64,000 nucleotides of DNA from Bettongia penicillata ogilbyi (lineage: Eukaryota; Chordata; Mammalia; Diprotodontia; Potoroidae): assembly GCA_023548195.1 (NCBI GenBank), contig JAJHZJ010000336.1:3638704-3702703 (forward strand). Direction: 5' to 3'. The translations under genes and the position numbers were made by a program. Of the stretch, positions 31,197 through 44,100 are shown piece by piece. The first letter of the stretch is position 1. Each line of letters opens with the position of its first letter. The notes below the pieces were generated by a model. The model saw only the letters and a program-made list of their open reading frames with translations. It was not told the DNA's origin and did no database searches.

Positions 31197-32345
31197 ATTC
31201 TTCAATCAATCAATCAATATTTGTTAAAAGCCTAATATGTGCTAGGGACTCTGCTAAGTGCTAGGGATACTAAAAGAGGCAAAAGACTCCCTGCCCTCAA
31301 GGAGCTTACACTCTAATGGAGACAACATGCAAACAAATACATACAAAGCAAACTATATACAAGATAAATAAAATAATAATTAACAGGAAAAGACACTGTA
31401 ATTAAGAGGAAGGCTTCCTGTAGAAGATGGGGTTTTAGCTGAGACTTAAATGTAGCCAGCAGTCAATAGCTGGAGCAGAGAAAGGGGAGTGTTCCAAGCA
31501 TAAGGAACTGCCGGAGAAAATTTGTGGAACCCAGAGATGGAGTGTCTTGTTTGTGGAACAGTCAGGAAACCAGTGTCACTGAATTGAAAAGTCTGTGTCA
31601 AGGAGTAAGGTGTAACAAGACTGGAAAGGTAGGAGGGGGCTAGGTTAGGAAGGGCTTTGAATTTGCTCCTGGAGGAAATAGGGAGCCACTGAAGATTATA
31701 GAGTAGGGGGTTGATATGACCAGACTTTCATTTTAGGAAAATCACTTTAGTGGTTGAGTGGAGAATGGATTGGAGTGGGGAGAGACGTGAAGCAGGTAGA
31801 CCCACGAGCAGGCTAATGCAGTCATCAAGCGTCAGATTACGAGGGTCCACACCAGGGTGGTAGCAATGTCAGAGGAAAAAAGGGGGCATATATTAGAGAA
31901 GTAGCAAAGGTGAAATCGACAAGCTTTGGGAACTGTTTGGATATGAGGGAGTGAGAGATAGTGAGGAATCCAGGATGAATCTTAGGTTATGAGCCTGAGA
32001 GACTGGGTAAATAGAGGCTTCCTCTATTCTAAAAGGTAAGTTGGGGAGGGAGGTTTAAGAGGAAAGATAGTAAGTTCTGTTATGGACATGGTGAGTTTAA
32101 AATGTCAACTGACATCAAGTTTGAGATGTCAGAAAGGCGACTGGAAACAGAAGATTGATTACAGGTCAACAGAGTTTGGGGCAGGATAGGGAGATGTAAG
32201 AATCAGCAGAGATGGTAATTAAATCTATAAGAACTAATGAGATCACCAAGTGAAGCAGAGAGAGAAAAGGGCATAGGAGGAAATCCTGAGAGACATCTAC
32301 CCAGACGAGGATCCAGGAAAAGCAGAGAGACAGGAAGAAAACCTA
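31197..32345 (-). mobile_element. Antisense L2 inserted into L1
   Basis: About 1.15 kb of L2 in reverse orientation. Its 3' end is the (TCAA)n run at 31199-31217, the antisense of the TTGA-type tail of L2. Then come 'ctctgctaagtgctaggga', 'ctgccctcaaggagcttaca', 'agggagccactgaagattat', 'accagggtggtagcaatgtc' and 'gagatcaccaagtgaagcag', the last being antisense of the L2 reverse-transcriptase LGDLIS region. It is 5'-truncated. L1 text flanks both sides, so L2 entered an existing L1. Confidence 0.75.
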
Positions 32346-32619
32346 TCCACAGACAACAGGTAACTTCTTCCATGATCCACTAATTTGCTTATGATGTCAT
32401 CATTTATGTCTAAATCATGTACTTATTTTGAGTTTATCGTGGTAAATAGCGTGAGATGTTTGTCCATACCTAGTTTTTGCCATACTGCTTTCTACTTTTC
32501 CCAGCAACTTTTGTCAGTTCTTGCCCTAATAGCTGGGATCTTTGGGTTTATCAAACACTCGATTACTGCGCTCCTCTGCTTCTGTATATTAGGTATCTAA
32601 TCTGTTCCACTGAACAGAT

Positions 32620-32855
32620 TTCTTGTTCTGTCATTTGTCAAATCCAACTCTTTATAATCCCATGTGGGTTTTACTTGGCAAAGATACTCAAGTGGTTTGC
32701 CATTTTCTTCTCCAGCTCATTTTCTAGAAGACTGTGCCAAACAGTTAAATGGACGACTGCCCAGGATCACATACCTATTAAGCGTCTGAGGCTGGATTTG
32801 AACTCAAGATGATCTTACTGATTTTAGGTCTGGAACTCTATCCATTTTGTCACCA
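32620..32855 (-). repeat. Marsupial SINE in L1, antisense
   Basis: 'gtgggttttacttggcaaag', 'ggatcacatacctattaagc', 'gatttgaactcaagatgatc' and 'ggaactctatccattttgtc'. Confidence 0.75.
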
Positions 32856-33422
32856 AATTGTTTTAGTGATTAGAGCTTTGTAGCATAGCTTGAAATTTGA
32901 TACTGCTGCCCCTCCCCCCGTTTTTTTTTTAATAATTCCCTTGACATCAACATTTTGTCCTTCTAGAGGAATTGTTATTTTTTCTAATTCTACAAAATAA
33001 CTCTTTGGTAGTCTGATTGGGATGGCACTGGATAAGTAAAGTGATTTAGGTAATACTGTAATTTATTTTTTGGCCTATCCATGAGTAATTAGTATTTCCC
33101 TAATTATTTAAATGTCTTAACCTGTGCTGTGTTTTGTAATTGTGTTCATGTAGGATACGAGGGTGTGTCTTTGCAAGTAGACTCCCAAATAGTCCTTTTA
33201 AGTGGAATTTCTCTATCTCTTCCTGCTGTATTTTGCTGGTTATATACAGAAATACTATTGATTTGTGCATTTAGTACAATATTGAATAGTAATATTGATG
33301 ATAGACATCCTTGGTTCAACTCCGATATTACAGAAAGGGTTTCTATCCTACTCTCTTTACAGATAATGCTGACCTCTTGGTTTTAGATAGATACTATTTA
33401 TCATTTTAGGAAAGGCTCTACT

Positions 33423-33582
33423 GGGACAGCTAGGTGGCCCAGTTGATGAGCAGCACTGGCCCTAGAGTCAGGAGGACCTGAGTTTAGATCCAGCCTTAGA
33501 TAAAACACAAGCTGTGTGACCCTGGGCAAGTCACTTTAACCCCAACTGCCTCACCAAAAAAAAAAAAAAAAAAAAAGACTCC
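33423..33582 (+). repeat. Marsupial SINE with poly(A)
   Basis: Sense head 'gggacagctaggtggcccag', 'tagagtcaggaggacctgag' and 'gctgtgtgaccctgggcaag', ending in an uninterrupted A-run. A short SINE type without the long tail. Confidence 0.85.
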
Positions 33583-33959
33583 ACTTATTCCTACACTTTC
33601 TAGATGTTTTTTAAAAGAGGAATAGCTGTTGTATTTTGTCAAAAGCTTTTTCTGCATCTATTAGAATGATTTTTGTTAGTTATTAATATGGTCAGTTATG
33701 GTTACAGCTACCCTAATATTGAACCAGTTCTGTCTTTCTGGTAAAAATCTAGCTTAACTACAGTGTATGATTTTTGTGGGATATGTTGCTATAGTCTCCT
33801 TACTAATATTTTATTTAACATTTTGCATTTGCATTAATATTCATTAGGGAAAGCGGTCTTTAGTTTTTCTTCTTTGGCATTTCCTCCTTTAGGTATCAAG
33901 ACCATATTTTTGCCATGAAAGTAACTTGGTAGTAACCCTTCTTTACCTATTTTTAAAAT

Positions 33960-36900
33960 TTTTATTTTATTTATTCTGTTACATTTTAAGTTTCAAACTG
34001 TCTCCCTCCCTCCCTCCTCCCCACCCAACACTAGAGAAGGCCACCATTTGACATATACACTTGCGCGCGCACACACACACACACACAAGTGAATGTAAAA
34101 CCATACTATGCTTACTTCTATTTATCAGTTTTTTCTCTGGAGGTGTATATAGTATCTTCCTTCATAGGTCCTTTGTAGTTCATCTAAATATTTGTAACCC
34201 AGAATAACTTAGTCATTCACAATTGTTCTCCAAACAATTACTGTGTACAACGTTCTCTTGGTTCTCATCCTTCATTATTTCATGTCTTTCCATGTTTTTC
34301 TAAAATCAAGCAACTCATTCCTTACATCACAGTAGTACTCCATCATAATAATAAGCCATAATAATAATGTTTAGCCATTCCCCAACTGGTGAGCATCTCT
34401 TCAATTTCCAGTTCTTTGCTAACACAAAGGGAACTGCTATAAATATTTAGAACACAAAGGTTCTTTTCCTTTTTTACCTAATCACCTTAGGAAACAGAAC
34501 GAACAGTGATACTGCTGAGTCAAAGGGTATACAGTTTTATAACAGCATAATTTCAGATTGCTCTCCAACGTATAAGTTCACAATTTCACCAACAGTGTAT
34601 TAGTGTTCCAATTTTTCCACATCCTCTCCAACACTTATTTTCCCCTAGTATTTTAGCTAATCTAATAGGTATGAGATGACAGCCAAAGTTGTTTTAATTT
34701 GCATTTCTCTAACCAATAATGATTTAGAGCATTTTTTCATATAACTATGTATAGCTTTGATTTCTTCATCAAAAACCTGCCTGTTCATATCTTTGACTAT
34801 CAATTGGGGAATGACTTATATGCTTATACATTTCACAAAGCTCTTTATATATCTAAGATCTTTATCTGAAAAACTGTCTATAAAATTTTTTCCCATCTTT
34901 CCTTTCAATCTTGGTTACATTGGTTTTATTTGTACAAAACCTTTTTAATTTGATGTAATCAAAATTACATTTTACATCTCATAAGGTTCTTTTATTTATA
35001 AATTTTTTTCCTATCTATAATTCATGTTCCATGGTTTTCTAATTTTCTTAAGATATCTCCATTTATATCTTGATCATGTATCCATTTTGACCTTATCTTA
35101 GAAAATGGTGCAAGATACTGGTCTATAACCAATTTCTGCCAGATTGCTTTCCAGTTTTCCCAAATATTAAAATTCTTATCCCAAAAGCTTAAATCTTTAC
35201 ATTTGTCATACACAAGGTTACTATAATCGCTTACTACTGTATATTGTATGTCTACTCTGCTGCACTGATCCACCTTTTTATTTCTTAGCTAGTACCAGCT
35301 AGTTTTGATAATTACTGCCTCATAATCTAGTTTAAGATCTGGTACTGATAAATATCCTTTCCTTACATTTTTTTCATTAATTCTTTAGAAATTCTCCCAA
35401 TGAATTTTATCATTTTTCTAGATCAATAAAATAATTTTCTGGCGATTTAATTGGGAAGGCATTGAATAAGATTAGTTTAAAAAGAATTGTCATTCTGGTT
35501 ATATTAGCTCTGCCCACACATAAACAAAGAATATTTCTCTATTTAAATCTGACTTTGTTTAAAATGTTTTATAATTGGGCTTATGTTGGGTTTATTTTGG
35601 TAGATATACTTCCAGGTATTTTATACTCTCTGCAGTTATTTTAAATAGGGTATCATTTGGACTTTTTGCAGAATTTTGTTGGTGATATATAGAAATGCTG
35701 ATGATTTATGTGGGTTGATTTTACATATGCTGCTACTTTGCTCAAATTATTGTTGCAACTAACTTTTTAGTTGAATCTCTAGGGTTTTCCAAGCACGTCA
35801 AACTGTCTACAAAAAAAAGTTTTATTACTTCATTGCCCATTCTGATTTCTTCAATTGCTTTTTCATCTCTTATTGCTATCACTAGCATTTCTAATATAAT
35901 AGTGAATATTGGTGATAATGGACATCCTTGTTTCACTCCTGATCTTACTGGGAAGGCTTCTAGATTATCCCCATTATAAATAATGCTTACTGATGGTTTT
36001 AGGTTAATGCTTGTCATTTTAAGGAAAAATTCATTTATATCTATGTTTTTAATACGCATAAGAGTCGTATTTTGTTAGCAGCTTTTTCTTTATCTTAATA
36101 TAATCACGTAATTTTTGTTACTTTTGTTACTATCAATCATATTAATAGTTTTCTTTATGTTAAACCATTCCTGCATTCCTGATATGAATCTTTGCGATAC
36201 ACTGTTATAGTCTCCTAGCTAGTTATCTTACTTAGGATTTCTACATCCACATTTCATTAATGAAATTAGTTTATAATTTTCTTTGTTTTTGTTCTTGTTT
36301 AGATATCAGAATCATCTTTGTTTCAAAAAAGGAGTTTGGTAGGACCACCTCTTTGCCTATTATTCCAAAGAGTTTATCTTTTCTTTTCAAACAATTTATG
36401 TGGCATTATTCTTTAAATGTTTGATAGAATTCCCTTGTAAATCTCTGGTACTACCCGCATTTTATTTTCCTTTGGGATCTCACTTATGTCTTGTTGCACT
36501 TTTTTTCTATAAGGTTAATAAGTATTTTATTTCCTGTTCTCTGAGTCTGAACAATTCATATTTTGTAAATATTTGACCATTCATTTAAATCATCAGTTTT
36601 ACTGGCATAAAGCTGGACAAAATAGCTCCTAACAATTGCTTTTATTTCTTTTTGGTTGTGAATTTACCTTTTTAAATTCTGATACCTGTAATTTGATTTT
36701 TTTTTTTAGAGAACGGCATGTTTTTAAAATATCCCGATTTTGTTAGCTCAATGTTTTTTATTTCAATTTTGTTAATTTCTCTTTTGATGTTAAAGATTTC
36801 TATTTTACTGCTTATTTTGAGGTTTTTAATTTATTGTTTTTCCGTTTTTTTAGTTATATGCCCAATTCATTGATCTGCCCTAAAGAACTGCTTTGGCTGC

Positions 36901-37010
36901 ATCCTACAAATTTTGGTATATTATCTCATTGCTGTCCTTATCTTTAATGAAATTGTTTCTATATCCTTTAGAATTAAGTTATTTAGTTTCCACTTAATTT
37001 TTAATTTTAG
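33960..37010 (-). mobile_element. Antisense L1 (second copy)
   Basis: Starts with an L1 3' UTR-like block ('gtctccctccctccctcctc', an (AC)n tract near 34067) and continues through antisense ORF2 to about 37010. The part 35742-36059 is a readable piece of the reverse transcriptase. The copy is old and has no complete ORF2. Confidence 0.7.
35742..36059 (-). pseudogene. L1 reverse-transcriptase fossil
   Basis: A 105-codon open stretch with the L1 RT pattern KPSVSIIYNGDNLEAFPVRS, then GVKQGCPLSPI and CLENP. The catalytic FADD box expected just before CLENP is replaced by VDSLT, so it is not functional. Confidence 0.75.
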
Positions 37011-37079
37011 CTTCAAAGGCCCTTTGGGTTCACTGGGCTTTAAAGTAGAGATAACAATTTGAGTTATTTATAAAACGGG

Positions 37080-37300
37080 TTTGAGGTTTGTAAAAAGCAT
37101 TATATTCATGGTTTTCATCTTCACAGAACTGCCCATCCTTCCACCACCCCCAATGCTAAAAGGTATAACTCTCATTTTATAGATGAAGAAACAGAACCAA
37201 AATAAGTTAAGTGATTTAACCTGCCCAGGACCACACCATTGTGATAAAGTGTCTGAGGCAGGATTCAGATCCTGATTTCACATCCAAGGTTTTATAAAAT
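37080..37300 (-). repeat. MIR, antisense
   Basis: 'ctcattttatagatgaagaa', 'gttaagtgatttaacctgcc', 'caggaccacaccattgtgat' and 'gtctgaggcaggattcagat'. Confidence 0.75.
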
Positions 37301-37694
37301 ATGGAGTAGGGAAAAAACTCAATGACACCACCCACTCCTCTCTTAGATAGAAAATTACCCCAAAGAAACCAGTGACTCACTTCCTACCAAGCTCTCACAA
37401 AATTCACAAAAGATTTTAGAATAACAACCTCCACCTCTCAAAATGATCTCATTTACCTGTCAGTCCTTAGAAACTTATTACTGACAGCCAAAAGTGCCTA
37501 GTCAGAGTTATATCCGGTGACTTGTTTACACAAGGGTAGGCAGCCCCCAACAAAAGCAAGCACGATGCATGGCCAATGGTAATCATGTCCCTTAAGCCCC
37601 CAGAAAAAGGACCTCAAAGTCAGAAGCATGATCAGGTGCACTGGCAAGGCAAGAAGTACCCAGGATCTTTGGGGATGGAAATATATAGCAACAC
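37301..37694. other. Non-genic stretch downstream of PPRC1
   Basis: A unique-looking segment between the last MIR and the PPRC1 poly(A) site; no gene seen. Confidence 0.5.
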
Positions 37695-38004
37695 GATAGA
37701 TTTTCCTTTCTTTTGTTTATTGATCTGCATAGTGATTTAGACCTTCCCCAGATGAGGAGCCCATGCAGTAGGCATCACCCACTTCACAAGGAATGCAAAT
37801 TTTGTTAAATACTTTTTATAAAAACAAAACTTTTTTTTTAGAAAAATCTCATTTTACTTTTTTTTTAATTTCACTTATTTTTCCATTTTCTTTACAAAAC
37901 AGCCATCTCACTAGCAGCTCTTCCCTCCTCATCCAGAAGCAAAGGGTGCTTCAGAGGGGTGAGGGGGAGGGACCTCTGAAGGGACAGGGGCTGGAGGCCC
38001 GGGG
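37695..38004 (-). other. PPRC1: PPRC1 3' UTR
   Basis: A short UTR from the TAA at 38005-38007 to the AATAAA at 37716. It includes A-rich and U-rich runs at 37820-37870. Confidence 0.65.
37716..37721 (-). terminator. PPRC1: PPRC1 poly(A) signal AATAAA
   Basis: Minus strand reads 'cagatcaataaacaaaag', about 285 nt beyond the stop codon, giving a compact 3' UTR. Cleavage is expected near 37695-37700. Confidence 0.7.
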
Positions 38005-38108
38005 TTACCTCCGAAGGTTCTTCTGGGCCTGTTTTAGTAATGTGTCAAAGTCGACTGAATCAAATTTGCTCTTCACGGGGGCAGGGTCAAACTCCTCCCA
38101 GTTGGAGT
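38005..38108 (-). CDS. PPRC1: PPRC1 last coding exon
   Basis: Encodes DPAPVKSKFDSVDFDTLLKQ and AQKNLRR, then TAA at 38005-38007. Nearly identical to the human C terminus. Confidence 0.95.
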
Positions 38109-41100
38109 CTACAAATGCAGAGGGAAAGACTGATCCTGAGCAAGCTTGAAGAATGACTGACCTCCCCCCAAAAAACATCAAGGGATCCAAACATGGCACA
38201 CCAACCCCACTTTTAGCTTCCCCCCTCCACAAAGGTAGACAGTAAAAACCATGGGTAAAGAGATGAAGTCAATCCCCAGGTTGCCCTCAAAGGATGAATG
38301 GGTTAAGGTTTGCAAATGCCTTAAGTCCTAACCACAACCCTCCCCACTTCCCCCGCCTAGTTCTTTTGCCACTAGAATACCACTCACCCAAATCTGCATA
38401 ATTCCTCTTGCAGAACTGCCTTCGGCCCCCAAAGCAGAGGTCAAAGGGCTGTTCTCCTGCCCTCCGAAGTTTGTGACCACTCTCGATGGCTGCAAATGCC
38501 TCTTCAGCATATCGGTAGGTGACAAAGCCATAGTTGTCGCTTAAAGAGGAAGAGGGGAAGAGAGAGGGTATAAAGAAAATCCTAAGGGACTGCCTCACTA
38601 ACCTTCATCTCATCAACCGAAGGATAATAAATAAGCTGCTTGCTAATTCTTCGAATAATAAGTGGGAGGCATGATTCCCATGTTGCTCGCCATCAGTTCT
38701 AACCTCTAAAGACACAGGAATGGTAGAAATGTATGAAAGAGGCTAGAAGTGGGGTTCGGAGGACGTTCTCCTCCTCTCCAGTCAATACTTACCCTTCAAA
38801 GCGGAAGTGGATGGTACATTCTTCAATCTCCCCAAAGACTGAGAACCGGTGTTTCAACTCTGACCGAGTCATGCATCCTGGAATCTTCCCAATGAAGACC
38901 ACCCTCCTTTCCTCCTGGATTCAAATACGTGGACACAGGGGAAAACAAAGAGGTAAGCCATAATCTCTTTTCCCCCTTTACCCTTAAGTGAAGGATCATA
39001 CACTATTCTTAATTACAAACCCAAACACATTTTTCTCCCCACCCCATTATCCTTAACTCACTATTGCACGTTCCTTCTGAAGAATTTTCTGCCTTTGGTA
39101 ATGGTCCTGGGAATCATAATAGTCGTACCTAAGAGGAAAGGAGCTGCAGGCTAGGGCAGGCCAGGAACCTGGCAAAGGGGAACCATACTGCCTATGGCAG
39201 TTCTTTCTTCCCTATCCCCAGACCAAGGACCTCAACACTCTGGCTTGACCTCGCCAGCCTATACTCACCTCCTTCTCCTATTGCTTCTCCTACGGGGGGA
39301 TGGAGAACGAGACCGGCTCCGAGAACTGGATGAAGATGAAGAAGAAGAGGAAGATGTGGAAGATGACGAGGAAGAAGATCGCCGCCGAGAGTGTCCCCAA
39401 GAATCACAGCTGGACCTAGAAGAGGATCGGGTACTACGGGAACAACGGGACCTGTACCTGGGCAAATAAGAAGACTCTGTACCTTCAGTTAACCTTTCAT
39501 ACCTGTCCTGTCCCTGAGCCATGTCCAAACTACCATATTCCATAGTGGATGGGCAAAAATGACCTATGTCCTATTCCAGCCTCTACTTTCTCCACTCACT
39601 AAGCACCCATTACAGCAGGTAGATTCAATGTGCTAGGAGCTGTGGATACCAAGAGAAAAATGAAGTCCTTATTCTTAAGAAGTTTACATGCTACCAGAAG
39701 ATACACTGTCCCCTTCCATTTTGGTTCCGATTTCCAAACTGTAAAGCAGGGATAAATATGTAGAGCCTACTCTTCCCTCAAGGCTGTTCTGAGGGTGAAA
39801 TGAAGACAGATTTAGTAGAGTTTCTGTTTCACTATCAATCTCCAAATTAAATGGAAATTCAAAGTTTCTTCTAATGCTCAAAATAAACCAAAAGCTAACA
39901 AGGAAATTAGAAAAGACAGTTGAGGTTGAAGGTATTTCTACCAGATTTCACCATAGAAAGGGACATTTTCCATTGGCACAGCATCCAGTACATAGAAGGT
40001 AAAAATGCTTACTGACTCCACTTGCAGCCTTTTGATATCTATGGTGAGTGAGAGGCCTGGGACCCTGCCTGATGAATGCCCCAAGTCCTAGGAGGCATTT
40101 CCTAAACACCGACTGGCGGGACAATCTAACTCCCTCAATCCACCCAGGTCAAGCTACATACAGGTGACAGGTCTCAAATACATTCCCTTCTCTTCCATGC
40201 CAATACTCTTGATACAAGTCCTTATCTCCCACCTGGCCTACATTGCAACAGCCTTCTAGTGGGTGTCTCTCTGCCTTAAGTATCTCCCCATTCAAGTCTA
40301 TCCTCCAAGCTGCCAAAATGATCTTCCTAAAGAAAACACATCTGAGCCACATCACTCTCCTCCTCAAAACACTCTAGGATCAAACAGGAAATGTTCTGCT
40401 TGGCTTTTAAAGCCTACAATCTGGTCCCTTCCCACCTGTCCAGTCCTCACTTTACTCACCTCCATATATTTTACAATCTCCTAAACTAGCCTCCTTGCTG
40501 TTCCTTGAATACAAAACTCCACCTCAGGACTGGGTCTCCTCCCTCCTAGTCACTACCTCCTGCCTTCTCCTTTCCCAGTCCTCCCAACCCACCCAGTGCT
40601 ATTGCCTTCTTCCCTGACATAACCTCCACTTTACGCGTTATACGTTTTGTATATACATAATCGTTTGCATGTTGTCTCCCCTCTTGGAATGGCATGGCCT
40701 GTTTCTACTTTCCTTTGTATCCCAAACATTTATTTTCACAGTGTCTGACACACAGTAAGCACTTAGTAAGTGCTTGTTGATTTGACTTGATCTAAGTGAT
40801 TCTATACCCAGTGCTTTTCCAGCGAGAATAACTTAACCAAGCTCACCTGCGCCACCTCTTAGGTGGTGGGGAGATGGACCGGGACCGGGAAGGAGAATGG
40901 GAGCGGGACCTGGACCTGGAGGAGGATGAAGAGGATGAGGAGGAAGATGCCTCACTGGCCCCATTGGAACAAGAGCGGCTGCTTCGACCTCGCCAAGCAT
41001 GGCCTGTGGGGTTGGATGAAGCAATGACCTTCTGGTAGCACCGCACCGGCTGCTTAGCCAAAGACCCAGGGAGAGTCCTAGTGTCATCATTCCGGCCTGG

Positions 41101-44100
41101 TGAAGCCTCTGGGGACAGCAGCACCGAAGGCTGCTGGGCAGGGGTAGAGGTTGGGCCTGGAGGGGTTGTTTTCAGTTCTTCACTAGTCCTATGATCCAGC
41201 TGCTGTTTCTGGCACGTGGCTGGGCATGCTGGCAAGGCAGCTGAAGGGCCCAGAGAAAGGATGGGTTTAATGGTAATATCTTGATGACGCTTGACATTCC
41301 AGCGGGATCCCAACTCAGGCCCTGGGGTCACTGTAGGGCTTAGGATGCAATAATCATGGTCCCCAGAGCCCACATGAACTGGGCTAGGTCCTGGGACTCG
41401 ACCTCGGAGGCGAGCTGCAGATGCACGTTTGGCCTCCATATTTCCCACAGGCTTCTGCACTCTATCTTGGGTAGGGGAATCAGGGGACCCTGGCTTGGCC
41501 AATAATGAGACTGCAGCCAAAGGTTTCCAAAGCTGATGAGGTGGAGTGGCAGGAGGGGTCAAGCCTGTAGGAAATAAAGACAAAATATAAATGATTCCAC
41601 CCTCCAAATCACTGCATGACGTGTCCAACATGATTACCTAGCACAAAGTGCCACAACCAAAAATCTAGGAATTGGATCCTCCCCTTACTCCCATTACTCG
41701 TACCTGCTACGTTGGCCAGCTCTGGGGCTTGTAACCGGTCAAGAGGTCGCTTTTCCTGGGAGCTGTCACCCCTGTCAGAAAGAGATGAGAGCCTAGCTAA
41801 GAGAACTTCCATCTCTGTCCCCCCTGAACTGTCTGTTCTAGCTACAAGCAGATAAGGATGCAAGCAATATCACTACCATTCCCTCTGTCATCAACTCTTT
41901 ATAGAACACTTTTCTGGGACGCTTGTGAAGTGAAGGAATCAGTGCCCTTTCATTCAAATGAATGTCTCAAAGACAAGATAATGTTCAAAGACATTTGAAT
42001 AATGCTCAAAGACAACAGAATGTTCTTGGGGAAAGCTGGAAGAAGTACATGAAGAAGGGAAGCTCAGCTCTGGGAAGAGGGGAAAAGGGTTTAAATCAAG
42101 GACCTTTCTTCCCTCAAGTAGCCGCCAGGGAAGCTACAAGGCCAGCCAAGAACCCTGGGGAGACTGAAGGAAAGTTGTTCTGGGACTATTTGGGAGCCCA
42201 GGTTTCATGCTGTCTCATTCCCATATTACCCCCCGAGTCAACCCAAGGAGAAGGCAGTACTCTCTGTAACTCTAAAAAGCAGGGGTTAACTGGGGGGATG
42301 TGCTCATCCTGACAACCACCAGCAAACAAAAACTGTGGGGTAACCCCACTTCATACTAACCCTGAGTTTCCTATAGCTAAGGTATCAGCAGGTCCCACTG
42401 GAATACACTCCTTTTTGACTGCAAAGAAATCAAACATAATTAATAGCACAAATGGGTGTTGAAGGTCAGGAATTCCAGATCAGAAAACACTCGAGGGAGA
42501 CTGGGCTTTCCATCAACACGCTTAGTTTATTCCCATACAGCTCTTCCTTACTCTGTTTCCATATGTGGAATGTTCCCTCTTCCAGGACATAGCCAAGGAA
42601 AAAGCTAAAAACATATTACTGAACACTGGCTGAATTAAAGATGACCCTCAACAGGGTGCACTGTTGATGGAGGTATGAATCTGTACAACCATGATGGAAA
42701 ACAATTTAGAATTATGCTAATAAAGTGAATGAAATGTCCACATCCTTTGACCAGCAGTAAATGTTGGACAATTAGATCTCAACAAATAACTGTGCACATC
42801 TTAATTTTAATCTCTATGAACTTTTTCTCCATCACTTTCTTAAGTTCAGACTTAATCAACAATCTTAATCAAGTCTTGAATTTAGGGTTTTACCAGTTTC
42901 CAAAGCATAAGTGCTTACATGAAAAATGTAACAAATCATTGAGTCAGTCAGTTAGAGCTGGTTACAGCATACTCAGATAGTCTCCTGCTAAGTATATGCT
43001 GCCCCAAAGAGGTCAAAGAATTTAAAAAAAAAGATACTATATACATAAAAATGTTTCCAGCGGCACTTTTGTAATATACAAGAATTGGAAACAAAGTAGA
43101 TATTCATTGATTAGAGAATGGTTAAACAAACTGTGGTAGGTGAATATAATGGGAAACAATTGCACTACAACAATGAATGATAAAGAGAAACATTGTTTCC
43201 CACAGGAAAAGTTATCAACCATAATTAAAGATGTAATAATGCACCTCATTAAAAGAGGTCAGAGGGGTAGCTAGTAGCACAGTGGGTAGAAAGCACCAGG
43301 CCTGGAGTCCAGGAGGAAGTGAGACTGGCCTCAGATACTTACTAGCTGGGCAAGTCACTTAACCTAACCCTGAATACCTCCTCAGAAAAATAGAGGCTGG
43401 AGACCACGAGTAGGAATTATGGCATATAATGCTGGAACTGGGTGATACATTGCCTAGATTTGAAATTTTTTTCTCTATGTTTTTATTCTTTCTTAAAAAG
43501 GAGAGATATATTGGGGAATACAAATTATGTAAAGACAAGAAGTAACACTAAATCCTCAATTGATAGATGGTCAAAAGATATGGACAGGCAGTTTTCAGAG
43601 TTAGAAATGAAAGCTATCTATAATCATATGAAAAAATCCTCTAAATCACTTGATCAGAGAGATGCAAATCAAAACAACTCTGAGGTACCACATCACACCT
43701 ATCAGATTGGCTGACATGGCAAAACAGGAAGATAAGTGTTGGAGAAGATGTGGGAGATTTGGACACATTCATTGTTGGTGGAGCTGTGAGCTCATCCAAC
43801 CATTCTGGAGAGCAGTTCAGAACTATGCCCAAAGGGCTACAAAAATGTGCATACCCTTTGACCCAGCAATATCACTTCTAGGAATGTATCCCAAAGAGAT
43901 CATAAAAATAGCAAAGGGTCCCACGTGTACAATAGTTACAGCAGCTGTTTGTGGTGGCCAAGAACTGGAAATCAAGGGGATGCCCATCAATTGGGAAATG
44001 GCTGAACAAGTTGTGGTATATGAATGTAATGGAATGCTATTGTGCTATAAGAAATGATGAACAGGAAGACTTCAGAGAGGCCTGGAAAGTCTTATATGAA

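Larger units (their letters stand above)
30480..33955 (-). mobile_element. Antisense L1 (first copy), split by L2 and SINEs
   Basis: Antisense L1 ORF2 3' half. The segment 30640-31200 ('tttcctgcttctcttcttgt' region) resumes at 32346 after an inserted L2, is broken again by a SINE at 32620-32855 and another at 33423-33582, and runs on to about 33955. Parallel landmarks occur in the second copy at 34160-36980. All frames are decayed. Confidence 0.7.

Noticed and set aside
33560..33582. Poly(A) run as a CRISPR-like or regulatory repeat
   Set aside because: It is the A-tail of a SINE. No CRISPR array or other prokaryotic feature exists in this eukaryotic window.
35742..36059. Reverse-transcriptase frame as an active or domesticated gene
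   Set aside because: The catalytic FADD box is lost, and the frame is a short island in a decayed antisense L1.
43650..44057. 135-codon open frame in PPRC1 intron 6 as a possible novel gene
   Set aside because: It is the decayed C-terminal part of L1 ORF2, recognised from the surrounding L1 3' landmarks.
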